Assembly (NCBI RefSeq): GCF_018129385.1
Contig: NZ_JAFCLN010000005.1
Span: 1 to 64,000, forward strand
DNA from: Bradyrhizobium lablabi
GTDB lineage: Bacteria > Pseudomonadota > Alphaproteobacteria > Rhizobiales > Xanthobacteraceae
DNA length: 64,000 nucleotides
Reading direction: 5' to 3'
Part shown: piece after piece, positions 44,757 through 54,036 of the stretch
How the letters are laid out: each line of letters opens with the position of its first letter
Numbering within the stretch: position 1 is the first letter of the stretch
Program-made: the position numbers and the translations under genes
Notes under the pieces: generated by a model
What the model saw: the letters and a program-made list of their open reading frames with translations, nothing else
Told to the model about the DNA's origin: nothing
Databases searched by the model: none

Positions 44757-46490
44757 ATGACCACCTTCAAGGAAGCGCGCGCCTTTCTGCTCAAGCACCG
44801 CACCGACTACGACACGGCGATCAAGGGGTTTCGCTGGCCAGATCCCGTTCCGTTCAACTGGGCGCTGGACTGGTTCGATGCGGAGCTGGCGCGCGATCCT
44901 GAGAGCCGCGACCGCACCGCACTGTGGATCGTCGATGCCGGCAGCGACAAGCAAACAAAACTCTCCTTTGCCGCGCTGTCGCGCCGCTCCAACCAGGTCG
45001 CCAATTTTCTGCGCGCGCAAGGGCTGAAGCGCGGCGATCACCTCCTGCTGCTGCTCGGCAATGTCGTGCCGCTGTGGGAGACCATGCTGGCGGCGATGAA
45101 GCTCGGCGTCGTCGTGATCCCCGCCACCACGCTACTGACGCCGGATGAACTGCGCGACCGGCTCGATCGCGGCCGGGCGAGGGTGGTGGTCGCGACGCAG
45201 GATCAGGTGGCAAAATTCGCAGGCCTCGGCGGCGACAAGCTCGTGCGGATCGTCGTCGGCGCCACGTCAAAGCATGATGGCTGGCTGCCGTTCGAAGAAG
45301 CCGCCAATGCGCCGGAAACATTTTCGCCGGATGGCCCGACCGGCGCCGACGATCCGATGTTGCTCTATTTCACCTCGGGCACCACGGCAAAGCCAAAGCT
45401 GGTGCGGCATAGCCAGCGCAGCTATCCGGTCGGCGCGCTGTCGACGATGTTCTGGCTCGGGCTACAGCCGGGCGACGTGCACCTCAACATCTCCTCGCCG
45501 GGCTGGGCCAAGCACGGCTGGAGCTGTTTCTTTGCACCATGGAACGCCGGCGCAACGATCTTTATCGTCAACCAGCCGCGCTTCGAGGCAAAGGGGCTGC
45601 TCGCGACCATCGGCCGCTGTGGCGTCACCACGCTGTGCGCGCCGCCGACGGTGTGGCGGCTGTTCATCCAGGAGCGGCTTTCAGACTTCAAGGTCAGCTT
45701 GCGCGAGGTCTGCGGCGCCGGCGAGCCGCTCAATCCAGAAGTGATCGACCAGGTGCAGGCGGCTTGGGGCCTCACCATTCGCGACGGCTACGGCCAGACC
45801 GAAACCACGGCGCTCGCCGGCAACTCGCCGGGCCAGAAGGTCAAGGTCGGCTCGATGGGCCGGCCGCTGCCGGGCTATCGCGTGCAGATCACCGACCTCG
45901 ACGGACACATCACGAAAGAGGGCGAGGTCGCGCTGTTGCTCGGGGCCGACCGGCCCGCCGGCCTGATGCAGGGCTATCAGGGCGACGACGGAAAGCTGTC
46001 CGGCGCCGATGGCGATCTCTATCGCAGCGGCGATGTCGTGTTCGTCGACGACGAGGGCTATCTGACCTTCGTCGGCCGTTCCGACGACGTCTTCAAATCC
46101 TCCGACTACCGCATCAGCCCGTTCGAGTTGGAAAGCGTGCTGCTGGAGCACGAGATGGTCGCGGAAGCCGCCGTCGTGCCGAGCCCAGATCCGATCCGGC
46201 TCGCGATCCCGAAGGCCTATGTGCTGCTGACGGCGGGCACCGAGCGCAATCCCGAAACCGCGCTGTCGATCTTCCGTCATCTTCATACGCGGCTGGCGCC
46301 GTTCAAGCGCATCCGCAAGCTTGAGCTGGTCACGGAACTGCCGAAGACGATTTCCGGAAAAATCCGCCGTGTGCAACTGCGCAGGCTGGAACATGATAAC
46401 AACCGCAACGATCCGCTGCGCGGACAGGAATATCGCGAGGAAGATTTCCCTGAGCTGCAGAAGGTGCGGACCGCCGGGCTGGAGAATTGA
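44757..46490 (+). CDS. AMP-forming acyl-CoA synthetase (medium-chain/benzoate ligase type)
   Basis: A 577-residue adenylate-forming enzyme that activates a carboxylic acid with ATP and CoA. The P-loop is LLYFTSGTTAKPKLV, the aromatic loop GYGQTETTALAG, then YRSGDVVFVDDEGYLTFVGR, and the catalytic C-domain Lys lies in LPKTISGKIRR. The body resembles medium-chain ACSM/benzoate-CoA ligases. It is followed after 3 bases by a MaoC hydratase gene, and an SDR gene lies beyond a repeat, so a beta-oxidation-like route is likely. Confidence 0.92.
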   Translation: MTTFKEARAFLLKHRTDYDTAIKGFRWPDPVPFNWALDWFDAELARDPESRDRTALWIVDAGSDKQTKLSFAALSRRSNQVANFLRAQGLKRGDHLLLLLGNVVPLWETMLAAMKLGVVVIPATTLLTPDELRDRLDRGRARVVVATQDQVAKFAGLGGDKLVRIVVGATSKHDGWLPFEEAANAPETFSPDGPTGADDPMLLYFTSGTTAKPKLVRHSQRSYPVGALSTMFWLGLQPGDVHLNISSPGWAKHGWSCFFAPWNAGATIFIVNQPRFEAKGLLATIGRCGVTTLCAPPTVWRLFIQERLSDFKVSLREVCGAGEPLNPEVIDQVQAAWGLTIRDGYGQTETTALAGNSPGQKVKVGSMGRPLPGYRVQITDLDGHITKEGEVALLLGADRPAGLMQGYQGDDGKLSGADGDLYRSGDVVFVDDEGYLTFVGRSDDVFKSSDYRISPFELESVLLEHEMVAEAAVVPSPDPIRLAIPKAYVLLTAGTERNPETALSIFRHLHTRLAPFKRIRKLELVTELPKTISGKIRRVQLRRLEHDNNRNDPLRGQEYREEDFPELQKVRTAGLEN

Positions 46491-46493
46491 TCG

Positions 46494-46973
46494 ATGAATG
46501 AAGTCTGGAAGAAGCCACCGGTGTCGCTGGCGACCTATCAGGGCATGGTCGGCAAGGAGATCGGCGTGTCGTCATGGCATCTGGTCGATCAGAACCGCAT
46601 CAATGTCTATGCCGACGTGATCGAGGATCACCAGTTCATCCATGTCGATCCCGAGCGCGCCAGGCGGGAAACCGCGTTCGGCACCACGGTGGCGCACGGT
46701 TTTCTGACGATGTCGCTGCTGTCGATCATGTCCTATGAGGTGATGCCCGTGATCGAAGGCACCACCATGGGCGTGAACTACGGTTTCGACAGGCTGCGCT
46801 TCATCTCCCCGGTGCGCGCCGGCAGCCGCGTGCGCGGGCGCTTCGTGCTGGCGGAAGCCAAGTTGCGCAAGCCGACGGAATTGCAATCGCGCACCAATGT
46901 CACGGTGGAGATCGAAGGCGAGGACAAGCCGGCGCTGGTGGCGAACTGGCTCGGGCTGATTTATTTCGCGTAG
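46494..46973 (+). CDS. MaoC-family (R)-enoyl-CoA hydratase
   Basis: A 159-residue hotdog hydratase. The hydratase-2 motif is present with Asp45 and His50 in EDHQFIHVDPERA, and AHGFLTMSLLSIMSYEVMP follows. NodN and MaoC-like enoyl-CoA hydratases of this size hydrate trans-2-enoyl-CoA to the (R)-3-hydroxy form. It begins 3 bases after the acyl-CoA synthetase stop codon, indicating cotranscription. The SDR at 47195 could oxidise the product. Confidence 0.92.
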   Translation: MNEVWKKPPVSLATYQGMVGKEIGVSSWHLVDQNRINVYADVIEDHQFIHVDPERARRETAFGTTVAHGFLTMSLLSIMSYEVMPVIEGTTMGVNYGFDRLRFISPVRAGSRVRGRFVLAEAKLRKPTELQSRTNVTVEIEGEDKPALVANWLGLIYFA

Positions 46974-47040
46974 TTCAGTCGTCATTGCCGGGCTTGACCC
47001 GGCCATCCATCACTGCTCAAAAAGCGGCCGGATATTCTTC

Positions 47041-47170
47041 CCTCTCCCCTTGTGGGAGAGGGTGGACGCGATGCCTTGGCATCGCGGACGGGTGAGGGGT
47101 CCGTCTCCGCGGATGCAGACCCCTCATCCGGCGCGCTTTGCGCGCCACCTTCTCCCACAAGGGGAGAAGG
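47041..47170. repeat. dispersed palindrome, family E
   Basis: A 130-base inverted repeat with arms CCTCTCCCCTTGTGGGAGAG and its partner CTTCTCCCACAAGGGGAGAAGG, each also self-complementary, around a GC-rich centre with ATGCCTTGGCAT. It sits between the MaoC and SDR genes. The right arm lies about 25 bases before the SDR start codon. Confidence 0.8.
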
Positions 47171-47194
47171 AAGAGGAAACAGGGAATCTTACGC

Positions 47195-48112
47195 ATGACA
47201 ATCAGGTTTGACGGACGCGTCGCCATCGTCACCGGCGCGGGCAATGGTCTTGGACGGGCGCATGCGCTGGGGCTGGCGAGCCGCGGCGCCAAGGTGGTGG
47301 TCAACGATTTCGGCGGTGCGCGCGATGGCACCGGCGGCTCGCTTTCGCCGGCCGAGACCGTTGTCGAGGAGATCCGCAAAGCCGGCGGCTCCGCGATGGC
47401 CGACGGCGCCGACGTCTCGAACTTCGAGCAGGTCACGGCGATGGTGGAGCGCGCCACGAAGGAGTGGGGCAGCGTCGATCTGCTATGCGCCAATGCCGGC
47501 ATCCTGCGCGACAAGTCGTTCGCCAAAATGGAAGTCGCCGATTTCGCCAAAGTGCTGGACGTGCATCTCGCCGGCTCCTTCTATTGCTGCAAGGCGGTGT
47601 GGGACGGCATGCGCGAGCGCAATTACGGGCGCATCGTGCTGACGACGTCCTCGTCAGGCCTGTTCGGCAATTTCGGCCAGGCCAATTACGGCGCGGCAAA
47701 AGCCGGCATCGTCGGCCTGATGAACGTGCTGGCGCAGGAAGGCCGCAAGAACAACATCCGCATCAATACTATCTCGCCGACCGCGGCCACCCGCATGACG
47801 GAAGAATTGCTGCCGCCGCAGGCACTGGAACTGATGAGGCCGGAGGCGATTACGCCCGCGGTGGAGTATCTGCTCAGCGAGGACGCGCCGACCCGCACCA
47901 TCATGGGCGCCGGCGCTGGCTCCTTTGCGGTGATCAGGATCGTGGAGACCGAAGGCATCAACCTGCCGCAGTCGGAATGGACGCCCGACGCCATCGCCGC
48001 GAACTTCAACGCGATCGCTGACATGTCGACCGCCAAGGCGCTGGAAGGCGCGTTCGAGCAGACGCAGAAATATGTCGCCCAGGCCGCCAAGCGCGCCGGG
48101 GTAAAGCTGTAG
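47195..48112 (+). CDS. SDR dehydrogenase, (R)-3-hydroxyacyl-CoA dehydrogenase (HSD17B4)-like
   Basis: A 305-residue short-chain dehydrogenase. TGAGNGLGRAHALGLASRGA is the NAD motif, VVVNDFGGARDGTGGS is the distinctive loop of the peroxisomal multifunctional-enzyme SDR domain, and the catalytic pair is in NYGAAKAG. The start at 47195 (MTIRFDG) fits the family; the open frame to 47138 is repeat-derived. It likely oxidises (R)-3-hydroxyacyl-CoA made by the MaoC protein encoded upstream. Confidence 0.92.
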   Translation: MTIRFDGRVAIVTGAGNGLGRAHALGLASRGAKVVVNDFGGARDGTGGSLSPAETVVEEIRKAGGSAMADGADVSNFEQVTAMVERATKEWGSVDLLCANAGILRDKSFAKMEVADFAKVLDVHLAGSFYCCKAVWDGMRERNYGRIVLTTSSSGLFGNFGQANYGAAKAGIVGLMNVLAQEGRKNNIRINTISPTAATRMTEELLPPQALELMRPEAITPAVEYLLSEDAPTRTIMGAGAGSFAVIRIVETEGINLPQSEWTPDAIAANFNAIADMSTAKALEGAFEQTQKYVAQAAKRAGVKL

Positions 48113-48136
48113 TCGCTGGCGCAAACCTCGTAATGG

Positions 48137-48235
48137 CCTCATGGTGAGGAGCGCGTCTTCGCGCGTCTCGAACCATGAGGGTGCGCACGGCCCATCCTTC
48201 GAGACGCGGCCAAGCGGCCGCTCCTCAGGATGAGG
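48137..48235. repeat. dispersed palindrome, family C copy 1
   Basis: A 99-base composite of paired hairpin units: CCTCATGGTGAGGAGCGCG ... CGAACCATGAGG and CATCCTTCGAGACGCGGC ... CGCTCCTCAGGATGAGG. The same units, in the other order, occur at 59686-59780. It separates the SDR and flavoprotein genes. Confidence 0.8.
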
Positions 48236-48258
48236 TTGCGTAAGCGGGAGGCAGCTCT

Positions 48259-49488
48259 TTGACGGCTTCAGAAGCGAGCATCGCCGTCATCGGTGCCGGT
48301 CCCGCCGGCCTGATGGCGGCCGAGGTGCTAGCGCGAGGTGGCGCCGGCGTCACCGTCTACGACGCGATGCCGTCGGCCGGCCGCAAATTCCTGATGGCCG
48401 GGCGCGGCGGGCTCAACCTTACGCACAGCGAGCCGCTGCCAAATTTCCGCGCGCGCTATCGCGAGGCGATGCCGCAGCTCAAGCCGGCGATCGAAGCCTT
48501 CCCGCCGGACGCGCTGCGCGCATGGAGTGCGGCGCTGGGACAGCCGACCTTTGTCGGCTCAAGCGGCAGGGTGTTTCCGGAAGCTTTCAAAGCCTCGCCC
48601 CTGCTGCGGGCGTGGCTACGACGGTTGGATGGGGCTGGCGTGACGTTCGCATTCCGTCATCGATGGACAGGGTGGGACGCTGAAGGACGGTTGCAATTCC
48701 AAACCGCTGAAGGAGCGCGCGTCGTTGAGGCAAGCGCAGCAGTGCTCGCGCTCGGCGGCGCAAGCTGGCCGCGGCTTGGCTCAGACGGCGGATGGGTCGA
48801 GTTACTTGCCGCGAAGGGCGTAAAAATCGCGCCGCTGAGGCCGGCCAATTCCGGCTTCACCGTCGCCTGGTCGGATGTCTTTCGTGACCGCTTCGAGGGG
48901 CAGCCCCTGAAGGGGATCGCGCTTTCGTTCGGCCCGAACAGCGTCCGCGGCGAAGCGATCGTCACGCGCGACGGCATCGAAGGCGGCGCAGTCTATGCGC
49001 TGTCGGCCGAACTGCGCGAGGCGTTACTGCGCGACGGCCACGCCACGCCGCATATCTCGCTGCGGCCTGATGTCGGAAGCGGCGAACTGGCCGCAAAACT
49101 GTCGGTGCCAAAGGGGAAGCAGTCTCTTTCCAACTTCCTGCGCAAGGCCGCAGGCCTCTCTCCCATCGCCATCGGCTTGTTGCAGGAGGCCGCGAAGGCG
49201 GCCGGCGCGGCGCTGGCGTCGATGACGCCAGCCGATCTTGCGCGCCTGATCGACGCCGTGCCGATCCGCCTTGCCGGCGTCGCCCCGGTCGCGCGCGCGA
49301 TCTCGACGGCGGGCGGGATTGCGTTCGATGAGCTTGATGGGGATTTCATGATCCGCCGCTTGCCCGGCGTCTTCGTCGCGGGCGAAATGCTGGACTGGGA
49401 GGCACCCACCGGCGGCTATCTGCTGCAAGCCTCATTTGCAACCGGCGCCGCGGCTGGGCGAGGGGCGTTGAAGTGGCTTAATGCGTAG
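48259..49488 (+). CDS. NAD(P)/FAD-dependent oxidoreductase, HI0933/YhiN family
   Basis: A 409-residue flavoprotein. VIGAGPAGLMAAEVLARGGA is the N-terminal dinucleotide fold, SAGRKFLMAGRGGLNLTHSE is the signature of the HI0933/YhiN family, and GVFVAGEMLDWEAPTGGYLLQ near the C-terminus closes the FAD site. It starts at TTG with GGGAGGCAGCTCT upstream; no in-frame ATG gives a full FAD motif. The physiological substrate of the family is not firmly known. Neighbouring genes give no pathway hint. Confidence 0.88.
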   Translation: MTASEASIAVIGAGPAGLMAAEVLARGGAGVTVYDAMPSAGRKFLMAGRGGLNLTHSEPLPNFRARYREAMPQLKPAIEAFPPDALRAWSAALGQPTFVGSSGRVFPEAFKASPLLRAWLRRLDGAGVTFAFRHRWTGWDAEGRLQFQTAEGARVVEASAAVLALGGASWPRLGSDGGWVELLAAKGVKIAPLRPANSGFTVAWSDVFRDRFEGQPLKGIALSFGPNSVRGEAIVTRDGIEGGAVYALSAELREALLRDGHATPHISLRPDVGSGELAAKLSVPKGKQSLSNFLRKAAGLSPIAIGLLQEAAKAAGAALASMTPADLARLIDAVPIRLAGVAPVARAISTAGGIAFDELDGDFMIRRLPGVFVAGEMLDWEAPTGGYLLQASFATGAAAGRGALKWLNA

Positions 49489-49567
49489 GATGGGTAGAGC
49501 GAAGCGAAACCCATCGCGACACGCAGGACGAATTCTGATGGGTTTCGCTGCGCTCTACCCATCCTAC
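49485..49567. repeat. dispersed palindrome, family F
   Basis: An 83-base inverted repeat: GTAGGATGGGTAGAGC...GCGAAACCCATC on the left and GATGGGTTTCGC...GCTCTACCCATCCTAC on the right. It starts within the flavoprotein stop codon and ends 7 bases before the stop of the convergent D-amino-acid enzyme gene, so it may serve as a shared transcript end. Confidence 0.85.
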
Positions 49568-49574
49568 GAGGGTT

Positions 49575-50657
49575 TCAGCGTAACTTCCCCCGCGCCGCCA
49601 CCGGCAGCGTGCCGATGATTTCGTCGCCGCGCACCATCACGACCTCGTCCATCATGTTGACGACGACGCAGACATGGTTGGGCACGATGCGCACGACGTC
49701 GCCGACATTCGGGCGGGTGTTGCTGCGGGTGAGGTCGAGAAAACCGTGCTCTTCCGCAAAGCGCGCGATCCTGGCTTCGGGATGCTCAAGGATCAGGCCG
49801 TGACCGTCGAGTCCGCCGCCGGTATCCGAGGTCAGCGTTTTTGAGCCGGCATCGAGAATGCCGCGGTCGGGACCTGCGCGGCTCACCACGGTCGAATAGA
49901 TGTTGAGCGCGCAATCGTCCCACGAGGCGACACCGGCCCCGACCTGCATGCGGTCGTTGTAGATGTAGGTGCCGGGTCGATGCTCGGTGGCGCCCTTGAG
50001 CTTGCCGACATTCTTCATGTTCGGCGTGCCGCCGGTCGACACCATCTTCGCGTCAAGCCCGTGCGCGCGAACGCCGGCCAGCGCCTCGTCGAAGAATTTT
50101 TGCGCATCAACCCAGCCGGTCTCGGTCGGATAGAGCATGAAGCCCGCAAACGTCAGCCCCTCCGAGGCTGCGATCTCGCGGGCCAGCGCAATCGCCTCGG
50201 CGGGCGTCTCGACGCCGGCGCGCTTGCGCCCGGTGTCGCATTCCACCACGACGTTGAGCGGACGCCCGGAGGCTGCGGCCGCATTCGGCAGGTCGGCAAT
50301 CACGACCGAATTGTCGGCGGCAACCGTCATGTTGGCCTTGGCCTGTAATGCGCCCAGCCGTGCCATTTTCTCTTCGCCGAGCAGATTGTAGCTGATCAGG
50401 ATGTCGTCGATCCCGGCGTCCGCCATCACCTCGGCTTCGCCGATTTTCTGGCAGGTGATGCCGCGAGCGCCGGCCGCGACCTGCATCCGCGCCAGCATCG
50501 GGCTCTTGTGAGTCTTGATGTGCGGGCGGTTGGCGACACCGGCCGCATCGCACGCCGCCTGGATGCGCGCAATGTTGCGCTCGACGCGGTCCATGTCGAT
50601 GACTGCGCAGGGTGTGCCGTATTCGCGGGCGATTTTTGCGGCGAGGATGGTGGTCAT
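49575..50657 (-). CDS. D-serine dehydratase / D-threonine aldolase-like PLP enzyme
   Basis: A 360-residue fold-type III PLP enzyme. The PLP lysine is Lys48 in RPHIKTHKSP, and the metal site near the C-terminus is His328-x-Cys330 in PNHVCVVVNMMDE. In described relatives a His-x-Cys zinc site is found in eukaryotic-type D-serine dehydratases, while the Alcaligenes D-threonine aldolase has His-x-Asp, so a dehydratase acting on D-serine or a similar beta-hydroxy D-amino acid is favoured. The gene stands alone between two palindromic repeats. Annotation pipelines would likely call it D-threonine aldolase. Confidence 0.85.
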   Translation of the reverse strand: MTTILAAKIAREYGTPCAVIDMDRVERNIARIQAACDAAGVANRPHIKTHKSPMLARMQVAAGARGITCQKIGEAEVMADAGIDDILISYNLLGEEKMARLGALQAKANMTVAADNSVVIADLPNAAAASGRPLNVVVECDTGRKRAGVETPAEAIALAREIAASEGLTFAGFMLYPTETGWVDAQKFFDEALAGVRAHGLDAKMVSTGGTPNMKNVGKLKGATEHRPGTYIYNDRMQVGAGVASWDDCALNIYSTVVSRAGPDRGILDAGSKTLTSDTGGGLDGHGLILEHPEARIARFAEEHGFLDLTRSNTRPNVGDVVRIVPNHVCVVVNMMDEVVMVRGDEIIGTLPVAARGKLR

Positions 50658-50678
50658 GGGCTACTCCAATTTATCACC

Positions 50679-50763
50679 CGTCATTGCGAGGAGCACAGCG
50701 ACGAAGCAATCCAGCTTTCTTGTCGCGGCAAAGCTGGATTGCTTCGCTTCGCTCGCAATGACG
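50679..50763. repeat. dispersed palindrome, family A copy 4
   Basis: An 85-base copy with arms CGTCATTGCGAGGAGCACAG and CTTCGCTCGCAATGACG and the AATCCAGC/GCTGGATT core. It lies 21 bases upstream of the D-serine dehydratase-like gene start and just after the ABC-F gene end. Confidence 0.85.
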
Positions 50764-50773
50764 GCACTCGCGG

Positions 50774-52594
50774 TTACGCTTGTTCTATCTCTTCCCGCAG
50801 TACTTCCAACTCAAGCCAGCGATCTTCCGCGGCCGCAAGCTCCGTCTGCGCTTTTGCGATCGCGGCGGAAGCTTCATCGAACTTCTTGCGATCTTTGGCG
50901 TAGAGATCGGGATCGTCAAGCAGCCGCTGCTGTTTTGCGATCTCGGCTTGCAGCTTTTCGATCGTCTTCGGCAGCGTTTCCAGCGCGTGCTTTTCATTGA
51001 AATTCAGCCGGCGTTTTGGCGCAGCGGCAGGCGGCGTGGCAGCTGCTTTGGCTTCCCTTTTCTCCTCGGCCGGCGCCGCCTTCACCGCCTCGCGCCTGAT
51101 GTCGTCGCCGCGCTGCAACAGCATATCGGAATAGCCGCCGGCATACTCGATCCACTTGCCGTTACCTTCAGGTACGATCACCGAGGTCACGACGCGGTCG
51201 AGGAAATCGCGGTCGTGGCTGATCAGAATGACGGTGCCCTCATAGTCGCCGAGCATCTCTTCCAGCACGTCGAGGGTTTCCAGGTCGAGATCATTGGTCG
51301 GCTCGTCCAGCACAAGCAAATTGGAGGGTTTTGCCAGCGCGCGCGCCAGCATCAGCCGGCCGCGCTCGCCGCCGGAGAGCGCTTCCAACGGCGTGCCGCG
51401 CTGCTCCTGCGCGAACAAAAAGTCCTTCATGTAGCCGATCACGTGCTTCGGCTTGTCGCCGACCATCACATGGTCGCCGCGACCGCCGGTCAGCGCCTCC
51501 GCCAGCGTCGATTTCGGATCGAGGCTTTCGCGGTGCTGGTCGAGGGTGGCCATCTCGATATTGGCGCCGAAACGGATGCTGCCGCTATCCGGCGCATCGG
51601 CGCCGGTCAGGAGATTGACCAGCGTGGTCTTGCCGGCGCCGTTCGGCCCGACGACACCGATGCGGTCGCCACGCTGCACGCGGATCGAAAAGTTTTCGAT
51701 GATCTTGCGCTCGCCAAAGGATTTTCCGATGCCCTTGGCCTCGATCACCAGCCGGCCGGATTTATCTGCCTCAGCTACGGCGAGATTGGCGCTACCCGCC
51801 GTGCCGCGATAGTTGCGGCGCTGGTCGCGCAGAGCATGCAGATTGCCGAGCCGCTTGACGTTGCGCTTGCGACGGCCGGAGACGCCGTAGCGCAGCCAGT
51901 GCTCCTCGTTGACGATCTTGCGGTCCAGCTTGTGCTGGTCGCGCTCTTCCTCGGCCAGCACCTCGTCGCGCCAGGCCTCGAACGAGGCAAAGCCGCGGTC
52001 GATCTGCCTGATCGCGCCGCGGTCGAGCCAAGCGGTCGCGCGCGACAGGTTGGTGAGGAAGCGCCGATCGTGGCTGATCAGCACCAGCGCGGAGCGGCGG
52101 CTGTCGAGCTCGCCTTCCAGCCATTCGATGGTGGGCAGGTCAAGATGGTTGGTCGGCTCGTCCAGCAGCAGGATGTCGGGCGAGGGCGCCAGCACCCGTG
52201 CCAGCGCCGCGCGGCGCGCTTCGCCGCCAGAAATATGCGCGGGATCCTCATCGCCGTGCAGGCCGAGCTGTTCGAGCAGATATTGCGCCTGATAGTGGTC
52301 GTCACCAGGGCCGAGGCCAGACTCGACATAGGCCAGCGTCGTCCTGTGCTCGCCGAAATCCGGCTCCTGCGGCAGATAGCGGATGGTCGCGCCGGGCTGC
52401 ACGAACCGGCTGCCGCCGTCAGGCTCGACCAGCCCGGCCGCGATCTTCAGCAATGTCGACTTGCCGGAGCCGTTGCGGCCGATCAGGCAGACGCGCTCAC
52501 CGGCGGAAACCGACAGCTCTACGCCGGACAGCAGCGGCGTGCCGCCAAAGGTCAGCGCGATATCCTTCAACTGGATCAGGGGCGGTGGTGCCAT
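50774..52594 (-). CDS. ABC-F family ATPase (Uup-like)
   Basis: A 606-residue soluble protein with two ABC domains and no membrane segment. The first has Walker A GRNGSGKST, signature ISGGEARR and LLLDEPTNHLDLPT; the second has GPNGAGKTT, LSGGERGRLM and LVLDEPTNDLDLET. A basic linker (RRKRNVKRL) lies between, and a C-terminal coiled coil of about 85 residues (LPKTIEKLQAEIAKQQRLLD) is typical of Uup. Uup-like proteins act on ribosomes or DNA-branch processing. It begins 5 bases after the YaiI gene; the frame is open to 52840 only by running into that gene. Confidence 0.93.
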   Translation of the reverse strand: MAPPPLIQLKDIALTFGGTPLLSGVELSVSAGERVCLIGRNGSGKSTLLKIAAGLVEPDGGSRFVQPGATIRYLPQEPDFGEHRTTLAYVESGLGPGDDHYQAQYLLEQLGLHGDEDPAHISGGEARRAALARVLAPSPDILLLDEPTNHLDLPTIEWLEGELDSRRSALVLISHDRRFLTNLSRATAWLDRGAIRQIDRGFASFEAWRDEVLAEEERDQHKLDRKIVNEEHWLRYGVSGRRKRNVKRLGNLHALRDQRRNYRGTAGSANLAVAEADKSGRLVIEAKGIGKSFGERKIIENFSIRVQRGDRIGVVGPNGAGKTTLVNLLTGADAPDSGSIRFGANIEMATLDQHRESLDPKSTLAEALTGGRGDHVMVGDKPKHVIGYMKDFLFAQEQRGTPLEALSGGERGRLMLARALAKPSNLLVLDEPTNDLDLETLDVLEEMLGDYEGTVILISHDRDFLDRVVTSVIVPEGNGKWIEYAGGYSDMLLQRGDDIRREAVKAAPAEEKREAKAAATPPAAAPKRRLNFNEKHALETLPKTIEKLQAEIAKQQRLLDDPDLYAKDRKKFDEASAAIAKAQTELAAAEDRWLELEVLREEIEQA

Positions 52595-52599
52595 CGCTA

Positions 52600-53097
52600 C
52601 TAACCCTGGCTCGGAATGGGCTGAGCCGCGCGCCGGCGCTGGATGCGGCGGATGGTCTTGTCGAGCGCCGAGAGAAATGCGGAGCGGTCCCGCGGCGAGT
52701 ATGATTTCGGCCCGCCGGTGATCTCGCCGGACGAGCGCAGATCGGTCATGAGGTTGCGCACCGCCAGCGTCATGCCGATCGATTCTTCCGTAAACGGCTT
52801 TCCGTTCGGTGCGATCACCTCGGCCCCAAGCTTCACACAACGGCTCGCCAGCGGAATATCAGCCGTGATCACGATGTCGCCGGGACCTGCGCGTTCGGCA
52901 ATCCAGTCGTCGGCGGCATCCATGCCGGAGCCGGCCGCGATGCGCTCGATCAGCGGATCCTGCGGCACGCGGATGAAATTGCCGGCCACGACGCTGACGG
53001 GCAGGGCGTGCCGGATCGCGACGAGATAAATCTCGTCCTTTACCGGGCAGGCGTCGGCATCGACATAGATGCGGGTGTTGGCTGGGATGGATGTCAT
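52600..53097 (-). CDS. yaiI: YaiI/YqxD-family (DUF188) protein
   Basis: A 165-residue member of the widely conserved UPF0178 family. [19 protein letters not shown] at the N-terminus and [19 protein letters not shown] are the hallmark PIN-like acidic motifs, and [18 protein letters not shown] is conserved near the end. The family looks nuclease-like but no activity is firmly assigned. The gene is just upstream of the ABC-F gene with a 5-base gap, suggesting an operon. Confidence 0.93.
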   Translation of the reverse strand: MTSIPANTRIYVDADACPVKDEIYLVAIRHALPVSVVAGNFIRVPQDPLIERIAAGSGMDAADDWIAERAGPGDIVITADIPLASRCVKLGAEVIAPNGKPFTEESIGMTLAVRNLMTDLRSSGEITGGPKSYSPRDRSAFLSALDKTIRRIQRRRAAQPIPSQG

Positions 53098-53224
53098 CGT
53101 GGCCCGCGTGGTACTCCATCACACGGCCAATTGCGAGCAAAACGAGCGGCCGGAACACGCTTGCCACGCCGGTTTGTTCGCGTACCATTGCAGGCAGAAA
53201 AATACCTAAGAAGACGAGGAAACC

Positions 53225-54016
53225 GTGCCCGAAACCTACCGCGTCCAGGCCTACAACACCGCCAAGCAATCCGAAAACAAGATGCATGACGACACCGTCG
53301 CCAAGCGGTTCGGCTTTTCCGGTGGGCTGGTCCCCGGCGTCGACGTGATGGCCTATATGATGCACATGCCGGTGGCGAAATGGGGCCGGGCCTTCCTTGA
53401 GCGCGGTCTGATCGAGGCGCGTTTTGTGAAGCCGGTCTATGACGGCGAAGCCACCGATATCACCGCGGAGGAGAGCAACGGTGGGCTCTCGATCGAGGTC
53501 AGGAGCCGCGGCGATCTCTGCGCCACCGGCAGCGCGTCGTTGCCGGCTGCTGCGCCCTCGATCTCGATCGCGGATTATCGCGAGGTCGCGCCGGTCGCCG
53601 AACGCAAGCCGGTCAATGCCATGTCCTACGAAATGGACAAATGGCTCGGCACCGCGCCGCGCGAATGGGCCGGCCATGCCGCCACCGAATATCTCGCCGA
53701 TATCCGCGAGACCGATCCGATCTATGCCCGCGAAGGCCTTGGTCATCCCGGCCTGATCCAAAAGGTGATGAACCGGGTTCTTGTCGACAACGCCATCCTG
53801 GGTCCGTGGATCCATGTCGGCAGCAGGATGCAACTCCTGTCAGCCGCGAAGACCGGCGACGTCATCACCGCGCGGGCAAAGGTCACCGGCAATTACGACA
53901 AGAAGGGCCATCGCTTCGTCGAGTTCGACGCACTGGTCGTCGCCAACGGCACAACGCCACTGGCGCATTGCTGGCACATCGCGATCTATCAGCCGCGCGA
54001 ACAGGCGGCGGCGTAA
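53225..54016 (+). CDS. hotdog-fold (MaoC-like) protein
   Basis: A 263-residue cytosolic protein starting at GTG with GACGAGGAAACC upstream. Residues about 20-45 (HDDTVAKRFGFSGGLVPGVD) resemble the MaoC hydratase segment in which a catalytic Asp/His pair lies before the Gly-rich turn, and VGSRMQLLSAAKTGDVITAR plus FDALVVANGTTPLAHCWHIA look like the second strand set of a hotdog fold. Length fits two fused hotdog domains. A function as acyl-CoA hydratase or thioesterase is plausible but not shown. A DsbA-like isomerase gene follows after 20 bases. Confidence 0.7.
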   Translation: MPETYRVQAYNTAKQSENKMHDDTVAKRFGFSGGLVPGVDVMAYMMHMPVAKWGRAFLERGLIEARFVKPVYDGEATDITAEESNGGLSIEVRSRGDLCATGSASLPAAAPSISIADYREVAPVAERKPVNAMSYEMDKWLGTAPREWAGHAATEYLADIRETDPIYAREGLGHPGLIQKVMNRVLVDNAILGPWIHVGSRMQLLSAAKTGDVITARAKVTGNYDKKGHRFVEFDALVVANGTTPLAHCWHIAIYQPREQAAA

Positions 54017-54036
54017 GCAATATTGGAAGTCTGATA

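Noticed and set aside
50780..52603. 607-codon plus-strand frame opposite the ABC-F gene
   Set aside because: Shadow of the ABC-F ATPase, which has all Walker and signature motifs on the minus strand.
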